NCBI RefSeq assembly: GCF_003945595.2
Contig: NW_024103873.1
Span: 1 to 64,000 of the forward strand
Source of the DNA: Pipra filicauda
Lineage: Eukaryota; Chordata; Aves; Passeriformes; Pipridae
Direction: 5' to 3'
DNA length: 64,000 nt
Below, in pieces: positions 9,946 through 20,800 of this stretch. The translations under genes were made by a program, and so were the position numbers. Below the pieces are notes generated by a model. The model saw only the letters and a program-made list of their open reading frames with translations, made no database searches and was not told the DNA's origin. Every line of letters begins with the position of its first letter. Within the stretch, counting starts at the first letter, position 1.

Positions 9946-10028
9946 TGCGCATGCGTCGCCGGTCCCTCTCATGGCCGCCCTTGTTTACCACGTGATCTCC
10001 GGCGTCTTGCCAACGACTGCGCATGCGC
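9946..10028. promoter_or_regulatory. Pair of NRF1 palindromes
   Basis: TGCGCATGCG at 9946-9955 and TGCGCATGCGC at 10018-10028 match the NRF1 consensus GCGCATGCGC, 72 bp apart. A CACGTG E-box lies between them. They adjoin the YY1/ETS array. Confidence 0.8.
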
Positions 10029-10269
10029 CGGCTTCGCCACCTTGGCTCCACCTCCACCCCGCCGCCCGGCTTCGCTTTCTCACCGCGCGCGCCTCACCCC
10101 CTTTTCTATGGCCCCTCCCTCACATCTCGCGGCTTCCCCTCCGCTGCCTTTTCGGCTCCTTGGGGTTCCCCCACCCACGTTTTCGGGTCCCCTTCACACA
10201 TGTTAGAAGTGACCCACAATTTACGGGGCGGAGGGCGGGGCGGAGAGTAAACAGGGTGCCCAAGAAGGG

Positions 10270-10443
10270 TTCTTTTTCATTTCACTTTTCATTTTATTGC
10301 CTTTTTAGTTTGCTTGCTTTTATTTTTTTCTTTAATTTTCTTTTGTATTTTACATTCCTTCTTTATTTCGTTTATTTTTTATTCTTTATTTTTCATTTTC
10401 TTTTATTTCTTGTTTTGTTTTTATTTTTTGTTTTTTATTATTC
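10270..10443 (+). repeat. T-rich low-complexity tract
   Basis: About 170 bp, almost wholly runs of T broken by single A, C or G, immediately downstream of the orphan CpG island. Such a tract may act as a nucleosome-free spacer, or may be the reverse of an A-rich retroelement tail. Confidence 0.85.
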
Positions 10444-11184
10444 CAGAGTGGGAAACACTGCAGCTCCTCTGGGCCACAGAAAGGCTCCCCTGCCCTTCCC
10501 TTAAACACAACGCCTGCAAGGAGTGCCCTGGAAGCCCGCTCCGCTCATGCCAGGCACTGGGGCTCACCCAGAGGGGCTTTGCCAGCATCCAATGGAAATT
10601 AAAATTACAGCCTGGGCAAAGGCGCTTCCCGCAGGACCGCTCCTGGCCAAGGCCACCGGTCCGTGCAAGTCAGACCACTGACCACCCGGGGGGATTTTCA
10701 GGGGGATACTTCCAGGTTTTATTCTCCAGAAACTCCAGTTCTTTCTGGCACCACTTGCTTCAATGTTTTCCTGTTGAAAGAGGTCAATTAGTCTTTTTAG
10801 GGGCCAGATTGCCAAAGCCCAGGCAATACATTCCCTCCACACCTCCACACCCCCTCGCGCTCACGGGCCGAGGGGCAGCAGCCTGCCCTGCACAGGCCCC
10901 GGGGCTGGCCCTCAGGCCATCTGTCCCAAGGTCGGAGCGATCCTGCCATCAGCCCGTGGCCACGAGTGGCACAGAAAGCCCAGGGCCAACAGCAACTCCA
11001 GGCAGCTGCAGGCAGAGGTTATCCCTTCCCAGCTTTTTGGCAGTGGGCGGGAAGGTGCTTTTCCCCATCCAGCAGTGACAGTCGTCCCCGCCGCAGAGCC
11101 CGCCCCGATCCTGGGCCGCCTTGGAGACAATTCCCCTGTCACAGCCCACTTCCTGCAGAAAAATGGCAAAGATTGGACCTTAGA

Positions 11185-11402
11185 GAATTCTTCCCTGGGA
11201 GGTGGGGAGGCCCTGGCACAGGTTGCCCAGAGGAGCTGTGGCTGCCCCATCCCTGGAAGTGGCCAAGGCCAGGATGGACGGGGCTTGGAGCAACCTGGCA
11301 GAGTGGCAGGTGTCCCTGCCTGGGGCAGGTGTCCCTGAACGAGATGATCCTTAAGGGCCCCTCCAACCCAAACCACTCCAGCATTCCATGAGGATTCTGT
11401 GA
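11185..11402 (+). mobile_element. CR1 LINE 3' fragment
   Basis: Contains the CR1 3' consensus pieces GAGGCCCTGGCACAGGTTGC, CCCCATCCCTGGAAGTGG and GGGGCTTGGAGCAACCTGG. It ends CAACCCAAACCACTCCAGC followed by a decayed octamer tail. It is 5'-truncated, as most avian CR1 copies are. Confidence 0.9.
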
Positions 11403-12466
11403 GCTCTCTCTGCCATTCGTTTGGCATCATTTCCAATTTCAATTCTCAAATTCACACGCTTTATTAAAGGAATCATTTTAAAATTATTCCAGTAAGAAAA
11501 ATGGGAGTGTAAAACATACAAGGATCATTCCTATGTCCAGCAAATCATTAGAATTGGAAGCCTATGACTTCACCTCTGTCCTTGTTATTGTTTCCTGGAA
11601 AATCCTATGATCCCACAGTTTCGAAGAGAGATCCACTGGAATGACCAGGTTTGCTCTGACAGAAAGCCAGAGAGATTTAGATCACTTGTTCCTCTGCATC
11701 TTTACTGTTTTTCAGAGCATTGCTCTGGATACAGCCCTATAATTTTCTTGAACTTCTTTTTAGTAGTCTGCTTCATCCCTAACCACTGCTCCAGAGTGCT
11801 GCGGGTGGCAAAATATATGCAGCCTTTGTTTAATTCCCTTCTTACTGCTGAAGGCTTGAATTCCTTCACTTACCAAATCTCCTCCTTTTTATCTCATTCT
11901 CTATCTTATGCTAGCCAGTGATCCATACCCACAGTGAATTTCCTTAGACGGATATTTTTTTACACTGCTGTGTTTCTTTCACTGGGGAGTATTCAACCAT
12001 CCCCAAAAAATGCATGTGATGATAAGCAGATATCATTTCTTTAATGTAGAGCAGTTTATATAATCTATTTGCATTATTTACCAAGGTTGCCAGGCTCTCT
12101 GATGCAAGAAATGGGAGCTTGGTTTCATTAGTTTGCTTACAGAATTCAGCTCAGTGGAGAAAATGAGATAGCATGACACATCTCATGAGAGCCCAGAGCT
12201 CTGCCCCCACACCCGGACACCTTTCAGTAAAAACAGCCCACAGCACTGAGCATACACCTGGCAATGCACCCGCATGGCCCACGCCCGCCCCTCGCTTGGG
12301 AGAAGTGCTCCCCTCTCAGCTTCCTTCTCCCCCGCTTCTGATCTCCAGCTAGGAAGAATGTCTAGCAATAGGAGAGCAAGATACTAAAAGAAAACAGATC
12401 TGAGAGCCCTGAGCAAAACAGGAAAGGGAAGACGTTTAGTCCAAGCCTTTGCATTTATATTTTTTC

Positions 12467-12808
12467 CTATTGCAAAGCAAGGTTGTTTTTGTTTTTATTT
12501 TTTTTTCCTTCTCTTTCTTCATCCTGACTGTCAGCAGATGTACGCTGTAGAGGAAGCTGATCTGCAGGGGCTGCGTTTTCAGCGGATATGACTGCAGCAA
12601 TCACGACCTCCTGAAGCGCATTGGCAAGGATTCCATTGACTGTAAGATGGATCACTTCCTGATGGACAGTTTCAAAGTTAGGTAAAGCAGGAAATTGGGG
12701 GAGGGAAGCCCATGTCACATTGAGGTCTGTTTGCAACAGGTTCTGGACTGAAACTGGGTGTGGGTGGAGATGGCCATGGCCATGATAACGCTCTAGTGAT
12801 GAAGTCAT
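12467..12808 (-). CDS. 113-codon ORF of unknown nature
   Basis: Not recognised. The ORF reads MTSSLERYHGHGHLHPHP at its start, has a hydrophobic stretch (NGILANALQEVVIAAVI), then an acidic part (TSADSQDEE) and a Lys/Asn-rich end before TAG. Upstream, a possible acceptor (TACATTCTTCATTAG) would join at 12823 in frame. Its residue pattern looks more protein-like than nearby chance ORFs. No domain or homologue could be named, and no poly(A) signal is obvious. It could be a terminal exon of a minus-strand gene or a chance frame. Confidence 0.25.
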   Translation of the reverse strand: MTSSLERYHGHGHLHPHPVSVQNLLQTDLNVTWASLPQFPALPNFETVHQEVIHLTVNGILANALQEVVIAAVISAENAAPADQLPLQRTSADSQDEEREGKKNKNKNNLALQ

Positions 12809-12830
12809 AACCAGCTTCTTCAGCTAATGA

Positions 12831-14957
12831 AGAATGTAAGTGGGCAAGTCAAACACATGCAAAAATTAGATCTGGTGAAATGCATTTTTGCTCAAGTATT
12901 TCAGGTTCTTGGGAGATCCTTGAAGTGCTGTACTTACATAGAAGGGAGAACAAGCAGAAAGGACAGTCTGGGCACTGTCAAGGGTGCCAGCTAACCTCAT
13001 CTAGTGAGTACTGATTAGGAGGCTCCAGGAGTTGGAGGGGATTTGAAGTTGGTTGGATCATACTGTAGGTTGAGGTTTGTAACCACACTTTATAGATTCA
13101 GCCACACATTGGGGAATCATCATCCTGAAGCCTACACTAGCTGAAACCAAACCCTTTATTTTCTTTGGAGTAAATGGAGAACAGAAGTTCTTTACCACAC
13201 CAAGGTATTTTCCTTGCTGATATAAGGGATCTATAAGGAAAACTGCTTCCAAGGCTGATCTGAGCTCAAGACCATAACTCAGAGGAGATGTAACCATAAC
13301 TCAGAGGAGACGTACTATTAAGTAGTTACTGTTAGCCTTGATTCACCATGGAAAGCTTTTCCTTCTCTAAGCCTCTCTGACAGGCAAATATTGCTCAGCT
13401 TCTCCGTATCTCAGGTTACAGTAAAAATATAGTTGGGATTTTGTCAACCTTTTACTGAGTGCATTACAGATAGGGCATTCCAGCATTTCCCAAGAGTGGG
13501 ATGTACTGGAGCAGGTTGTTGAATCTAGTAACTACAGCCTTATTTGCTGTTTCTCATCATTCAGGTGGACAAAAGGTGCTAAGCGAGACATGGCCAAGAG
13601 GTGAGGAATACCTCTTAGAACCACTGCTTTGAATATAGACAAGCTTTGGGAGTGGCTAATGCTTTCCAGGGTCTGTGCATTTGCTTGTACAGCTTTGATT
13701 ATCAATACCCTCTATCCAAAGCATACACCTTTAAGAACAATATTCTTAACAGGAAATGGAAGCTCTTGCTTCTAGTGTTTCATTACCAAATAACCTAAGT
13801 TTTCATTTACCTGCTTTCCAACAGCTAAAAGAGAGACTAAATCTGACTGTAAATCCCTGAGAGTATTTCAGGAATCTCCCCTTTATTTAGTGGCAGAACT
13901 TTAAAGGGATGTGAGCTGAGTCATCAAGAAAAAACAAGATAAAGCAATACATTAAATGAAAGGACAGACTCAAGACAAGGTAAAGCCAGTAGCAGTAAGT
14001 GGAAGTCAGCATGATCCAATGATTAGTTCATCAGTGGGTGGTTAAGTCTTGCGAGGTCTGGAAATGTTGGACTTCCCACATTTTCCCTATGCAACAGACC
14101 TGAACACTGAAGATAGAAAACATCGGCATGCCCTATACATATTAAAGTCAGGCTAAGACCGTAACAGAATCCTGCACTTTGGAAAACCTGAGGCAAAATA
14201 AAAGATAAAGAAATCACTTCAAATTCACCCAAACGAAATCTCTGGATATGCAGTAGCTGCCAGGAAGTATGAAGATCTAACAGAATCCTTTGTTTCCATA
14301 CATGCTTTCCACCTGGTTAGCAAGCACAAACTCTGTGGTCCCATGGAGTGCCTTTAGGACACCTAAAGGGGTAATCAGGGCTGGTATCTAGCGATGACAG
14401 CAACAAAAACCCCAAAACAATCAATCCTACAGCACATATTCCTGCTTTAGTGGCAGCATAAGCATTCTGCATTTTGACAGGAACCTTGCTCTACTGGTGA
14501 CTTAACAATTACTCATTTTTCTATGTGTTGATAACTTCCTGTTAGGAGGGAGCAAACCTCATTCAATGTTCACTCACACAACTGCAGAAGAGCTCCCTCC
14601 TCTTCTTTTGCACTCGAAGCTTGCTGCTTTTGGACTAGATGTGGAGACTTCGCTGTGTCCTGGAACCTGGGGCCTTGCACTGGTTTGATAGTAAGGGATG
14701 ATGCCTGGAGGAGATGGGGGCCACCTAATTTTTTTCCATGACCCTTCTGTGAAGCTCTGCCTCTTGCTAGTCAAGAGCTAATTGCAGTTTGATAAGAGAA
14801 CTGTCCTGCAGCATAAGCCTGCATTGTTGACAAGGCGACGACGCAAGTCACGACATCAAGAAAGTGAAGCAATGGCATTTCCAAACATACTGGCTCAGGT
14901 TTAGGAGCAATATTTCAGTTTGGTATTTCCCCTTTTCTGGAGGATACATTTTTCCAC
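12831..14957. other. No gene or repeat recognised
   Basis: AT-rich sequence with short ORFs only and no recognisable exon, RNA gene or transposon end. Confidence 0.4.
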
Positions 14958-16186
14958 TGTGGCGGTTTGAAAAACCTTTTCTCTGAGGTAGTAATGGTTT
15001 GCCCCACTGATAATACTGGACCAATCAATAGTCCACGTGCGCCCTGCGGAAATTACATACCCACAGAAACGGAAGAGAAGGTGGTAAAGATAGTGTAGAA
15101 GGTAGGTAGCCATGATCTGAGCCACGAGGAGGCAGGGGGCCAGTGAGCCCCTCTGGGGGCCAAGGGCCAAGGGCCCCCAGCCCCCAGCTGAGGCTACAGG
15201 AGACCCGGTATAGTGTCAAAGCTGGACCGGGTCCCATAATCAAGAGCTGGAAAAGTTTCCTTACTGTCAGCAGCAGCAGAAGACACTGAAAGCAGCAGCG
15301 GAGCAGTCCTGAACAGAGACAGCGATGGCTAAAAGCCAAAAGATAGCCAGTAGCAGCGAGATAACGTGAAGCCAGCTGAAAGACACAGAGATGTTCCTGC
15401 AGGAGGAAGAGCTGGCAACAAAACAGAGGAAAACTCAACAGAGCTGGTTTGGGGTAAGACTGTATTACTTTCCCAAAAACCAGAGACTTTCTGAAGAGGA
15501 GGGGTGGACTTCCAAACCCTTAGGGAGTCCCGAAATGCAGCAGCAGCTAGAGAGAGAGAGAGAGAAAAGGAGCTGAAAAATCCAGAGTCGTCCTGAGAGC
15601 TGAGCCAGGATGGAATGCGGAGGAGGTGGCCTTGCCCTCTGCTGCTGCTGCTGCTGTTTCTATCATGCTGGTGAGCTGAGACAGAGCAAAAGAGCTTTGG
15701 TAAGACTGAACTGAAAGCTACCTGAAATGCTCTAACCCAAGAGGAGTGAAGATCTACAAGGAAATCTCCCGAAAGCTTGGGCTCGGAATTTCCACAAAGT
15801 AAGAACAAAATCCTGACTGCCACACTTAAATCTGCTGCCTCAGGAAAATGAAGGACACTAACCAGTGCCACAAAAAAAAAACAACCTGAAATGAAGGAAC
15901 TGTGGCCTGAGAAGTGACAGAAAGACTTTTCTCTTTTCTTCTTGGACTTTTATTGAAGAAAAGGAGAAATTTAATTTAATGTAAATATATATGTGTGTGT
16001 AAATAAACCTTTGTAAATATTTTCCCCTTCCCTCAATAAGGAATGGTTATGTTTTGTCTGAAAACTCTCCACATGAGGTGAAAAAGATATCAAGTCTATA
16101 CCATCACTAAACCCTCTCACAGGGGCAAACTGTGGGAGGGGGGTTTGAACTTAAAATTAGATTCTTGGGAGTTTCAAACCACCACA
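14958..16186 (+). mobile_element. Solo LTR of an endogenous retrovirus, 1,229 bp
   Basis: It begins TGTGGCGGTTTGAAA and ends TTTCAAACCACCACA, near-perfect inverted termini. It is flanked by the direct repeat TCCAC (14953-14957 and 16187-16191), a 5-bp target-site duplication as in ERVL-type elements. A poly(A) signal AATAAA lies at 16002-16007, about 180 bp from the 3' end, which sets the plus orientation. No gag, pol or env frame is present between the ends, so the internal part has probably been lost by recombination between LTRs. Similar LTR ends are common in passerine birds. Confidence 0.85.
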
Positions 16187-16191
16187 TCCAC

Positions 16192-17688
16192 ACAGTCAAA
16201 TCCACTGATTTTCCCAAGGCCAGATGATAAGTTAGTGGTAACACTGATAATGAAGATCCCTTATCTTTCTGTCCTTTCCAACCTCCAACATCTAAACAAG
16301 ATGGCCAGCACTTGAATAACAGAGGAAAATAAAGTGGGCAAAGATAATTTCTTGTTCCTGTGGAAAAAAATGTCTAAAATGCATATCTTTGATCCTACTT
16401 AGTAGCTCCTGTTCTTAAAGAGCAGTGATATAACTAATTTTTTATGTATATGCAAACGAATTGATAAACTGACTACATTTTGTTTATCAGTACAATCCTG
16501 TTGAGTCACTAGTTCAGACTGTGATTGCTTACATCTTGCTGTTAGCAAGAAACACTTAGTGTCAATAAAAATTCTGTCACAAACAATGGTGCAACCACCA
16601 GTTGCATATACTACTTCTGGGAAATTAAAACTTTATCTTGTGATGGCAGTATGGAATATATCAAATTATTTACATGAAGACAGCAAAATTCTCACATATC
16701 CTGAGAAAGTAACTTCAAAATTTCGTCTCCAGCTGCTAACCTAGGGATAATTTTAGTTGTGGTGACAAGAATTGCTGTAACTAAACATCTCATTACATTA
16801 CAGCTGAGTTACAATCAGTATCCACATGGACAGCTGAATTGCTGGAATTTGAAGCCATTAGCTATCAAATAGAAAAAGCAGTAGCTTCATGGCACAGCAT
16901 CACCAGCTGGATGTCCAGATCTCCCCTGACAGCAGAAATCCCTTGGTGAAGCTACAATTCCCTTTTTAGCTTGTTGCAAGAGAGATTTCATTTTGTTTTA
17001 TCAGGACAATCGTAAGTAAAACAAAGCAAGTAATGACAGACAGAACCTATGGCCTCTCTGCCTCTGAAATCAGGTATCTTTCAGCCAGCCTTGAACCTCC
17101 ACAAACTGTCCTAGAAAGCAATGCAGTAAAAATTACAAAGAAAAAACTGTCACATCCACTGATGCCACGGGGCCCAATTGATAATTTTTCACTTACTGGG
17201 TCAAGATGCAATACAGTCCAAAAGGCATCTAGCTTGCAAAGACTTCACTACACACTAAAACCAAAGGCAGTTGTAATCAGCAAACACTTACAGAAATCAC
17301 TCCAAGCCGCAGTTGATCCCAGTGGCTTCTTTCAAGAACGTCTTAACATTAGGACAGCAGATGTTTACTGGAAATGTGAAAGTAGCAAGATGTAGCAAGG
17401 AGTAAAAGTTGAAAAGAGCTCAAGAGAAGAAGAAAAAAATCTGAATCCACTCTCAGAAAATTTACAGCAATGTGTTCCTTGCCTACCAGGAAAGTAGTGC
17501 CAGTAGTACCTCTGTAATGAACTCTAGCACTTCATTGCCCAATGCTATAAGTCTGCTTTAATTTTATGAAGTTTCACTTCTAACTTTACCCTTCAGAAAA
17601 CCTTTTTAACTAGGCTGATTGTATAACTCTCTTGAGGCAACTAGGAGCGTAAAGAACTACTCAGGGAGAATATATATCAAAAAGAAAT
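16192..17688. other. No gene recognised
   Basis: AT-rich. The longest frame (17033-17395, plus, 120 codons) has no splice context or recognisable domain and is treated as chance. Confidence 0.4.
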
Positions 17689-17689
17689 A

Positions 17690-17897
17690 CCAGAATCAGA
17701 ATCATTCGGGTTGGAAAAGACCTTCGAGATCATTGGGTCCAACCTGTGACTGATTCCCACCTTGTCAGCTAGACCAGAATACTGAGCGCCACGTCCGGTC
17801 CTTCCTTGAACACCTCCAGGGATGGTGACTCCACCACCTCCCTGGGCATCCCCTTCCAAGGCCTGGCTACCCTTTCCATGAAGAAAATTACTATGTG
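17690..17897 (-). mobile_element. CR1 LINE 3' fragment, reverse
   Basis: On the plus strand it reads AGAATCATTCGGGTTGGAAA, GATCATTGGGTCCAACC and GGATGGTGACTCCACCACC. These are reverse-complement CR1 3' consensus blocks starting at the octamer tail. It is 5'-truncated near 17,897. Confidence 0.9.
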
Positions 17898-17899
17898 CA

Positions 17900-20800
17900 G
17901 CAAACCCCAATTTGTGTTGGTTCTCTCTCCTCTCCCATCTCATGTATTATTCTCATTAGTTCTCATGTGTTGTCCTCAACATCTTGTTTTCTTCTCCATA
18001 AGCACTGCTCAAACAGAGCACTAAAACCATGCACCACTATCTGTAGCTGTCTTACCGAAGTCCTAGCCATTGTTTAGTTGTCCTACAATAATATACTATG
18101 AGTTTCTTTTAATTACTTAATTAACACAGATCCCATAGGGCATTACAGGAATAGATAAACACAATTCTACCCATTTTACAAGGAGAAGGGATCACTTAGG
18201 GTTGCCATGATTAGTCACTGACATAGCTTGAATACCATCCATGTTGTGTTCTCATCACTGAACTTTGGCTCCATCATCACAGGCTCCTGAGAACTCCTGG
18301 CAGGATGTTGCCTTGTCTGGGAAGAGGAACAGATTGCAGCTCCTGCCTAGAGGATGAGGCAACAAAGGCCTGGCTTTGTTTTAAATTTTGTAATTGTCTA
18401 CTTCAGAAAATATAGCAGTTTCTCAGAAAAGTGACATAACTATAGACACTGAGAGCAATTCAATTTCAAAGCAAATATGGGCTTTCAGTGGGAAAAAGAT
18501 AACTCAAGATCATCAAGAAAATTTTTGGGGTTTTATTTGTTTTGTTGGTTTGAGTTTCGGGATATTTTTTACTTATGGTTTCTACTCAGCAAAAGTCTTC
18601 CTTTTTTTCTTTATAGTGTCATATGGTCTCACCTCTTGGAGCATAGAGACAGGTGCTTGCTTGCTTATTTATAGAAGCTTGTATGTAGACACAAGACTCA
18701 AAACTTATAAGGAATAGCTGCCTAGTGGCATTGGCTCTGAATTATTAGTAACTGCAGTACAGGGTGACAGGAGCTCATATGAGAGAGGAGATCAGCACCA
18801 CACTATGGGGTCCAAGCCACATCTAAACAGACTAGGAAATCGTGATGAGATGCTTAAGGGCTGATGGCAAAACCTGGAAGAAGAACCTGGGGCCTTGTAC
18901 ATCAAACTGGTGGCCCTGTGCTCCTGTGCTGTGTTTGGAGCTCACTTTGCAGGCTTGGTGTTTTAAGACCAGTAAGAAGGGCTGCCACTTCATGGTCCTC
19001 AGGGACCAGCGCTGAAAAAGATGCCTCTGAGAAATAACTTGGCTGAGGAGCAAAGCACGTGGCATGAATGCTTGCAAGACAGGCATGTGTATCCCTCAAT
19101 TCTGCCAGTATCTCCTTTCCAATTTTCATTTTGATGAATTTTGGTGCTTTGATACTTTCCAAATCTGAAACGAGGTGACTAGCAAATATTAATTACATTA
19201 TTTGATTCCTGTATTTTTTTCTTTTTTATTGTGTGGCAAGTCCTAAAGAATACAAGCTGCAGAGAAGAATGAAAGAGAAAATAAGCAAGCAAAGATTCAT
19301 CTGGAGTGTTTTGCCTTCGCCAGCTGGCAGTGCTGCCCTTGGGCATCCTTGAAGGAGAGCATAAAGCTTTGAAATGTTCAGGGTCTGAGTGAGCCTGGAC
19401 CATAGAACAGGCTTTCAAAGAAAGTGAAAGAAGCAAAGTGAGGATAGCAGCCTGTATGGATAATTCAGTACCAGAGAGCATAACAGCAGATTTAATTCTG
19501 TATGAGTGACTGGTCTCAGGACTGTAAAAAGAGACAAGGTGAAGCTAGAAATGAGTTTGTTGAAAGGTATACAAGTGGAAACTCCCAAACAGTGTTTCAT
19601 GGGAGTCCATATGTACTGGGGGACAACGCTTACGAGAGTATCAGCACAAGCTGATAGACTTTCCGCTCCAAGCCTTCACTGCTGAATTGCTGCCACAAGG
19701 ATCTCTGGATAGAATTGAGGTGTGTTCTTCAGAAATGTCCTTAGCCTGGGTGGCAGCCTCTGTATGCACCAGGTTATGTGTTGTCTCCCTATCTCAAAGT
19801 GAGAGGAAGGGTCGGGCTTGCTGTCACAGAAAAGACATAGTAGAAGCAATTTCAGGGGCAAAAAGGTGAAGCTTATTTAACCTGGACATAGAAAAAGGCC
19901 GTACTTACCTTTCATTGTGAAACGAGTTCCAAAAGCCACCAATGAATGGCATTTCCCAAAGGACACTGCAACCAGTATGCTTTGTCAGACTCCAGTCTCA
20001 GAGGACACAGAAGACTCTTTAGGAGTAAAATTCTGAGCCCTGCTGACTGAATTTCAGCTCTACACACTTGTTATAAACATCTGTATATACTGCCAGCAGT
20101 AGCAAAATGTTGAAGTTTCCATTAAACAATCCCTCCACACACAGTCTGCATCCCTAGCCTTCAGCAGCTGGCTTGGTAACAGTGCCCTTTTCAAGTTAAT
20201 GTATATTCCTGCGGGGCTTAATCTATCTCTTCCATCCCTGGATTCTCCCTAGTAATGGATCATCACTAGTTGGTGACATTAAGGTTTTCCCTTTCCAGCT
20301 GAGTGCCCTTTACAGGATCCCATGCACTACCCATTTCTCTGGAGGGTGGAGGAGTGTGTGTTTCCTAGGACAGCAAAAACATTTAGATGGAACTTTCTTT
20401 CCCATGGCTTCCTAGAAGAGCTGAAATTCTCTATTTTTCTTACACCAAAATTCTCATTTTGCTTCCTCTGGCGTACTTTTGGCTGCTGCTTTTAAATGAG
20501 GTCAGTCAAGAAGTGAAAGAGCATCATTTATTCTGACATTTGAAAGCTGGCTGAAGCCAAATAAGACATTTTTAAGTTCTTTTTAATTTGGAAGACTAGA
20601 AGTCAGCCATCACCAGCCCTGGTGAGGCTCTATGGTGGCTGTTTGAGAAAGGAGGAGTAAAAATCTTCAGCCATCTTAACTACTGAGTGTGCAGAGTAGT
20701 TAGAAAAACCCCTAATCCATCCAAGATCTGGGTTCAGGTGCAGAGACCACCCAGGCTGCAGCAGCCAGCAATACTCCACACTCAGCCTCAGATGGGAAAC

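Larger units (their letters stand above)
8560..10250. promoter_or_regulatory. Large CpG island without a recognised gene
   Basis: About 1.7 kb of GC- and CpG-rich sequence, sharply unlike the AT-rich flanks. It includes a GGGAGC minisatellite, the YY1/ETS tandem array and two NRF1 sites, all typical of a strong TATA-less housekeeping promoter. The long open frames in it are what GC-rich DNA gives by chance in several frames, and none resembles a known protein. The transcript, and even its direction, is unknown. It could be a lncRNA or a gene whose exons lie in the 10-53 kb interval. Confidence 0.7.

Noticed and set aside
10564..10848. 94-codon minus-strand frame containing WRECIAWALAIWPLKRL, near an AATAAA
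   Set aside because: Somewhat protein-like, possibly retroelement-derived, but no family could be named and no element ends were found.
17033..17395. 120-codon plus-strand frame
   Set aside because: No splice sites, domain or promoter context; length is within chance for this much sequence.
18394..18717. 107-codon frame with hydrophobic segments
   Set aside because: Phe/Ile-rich because of T-rich DNA; no homologue recognised.
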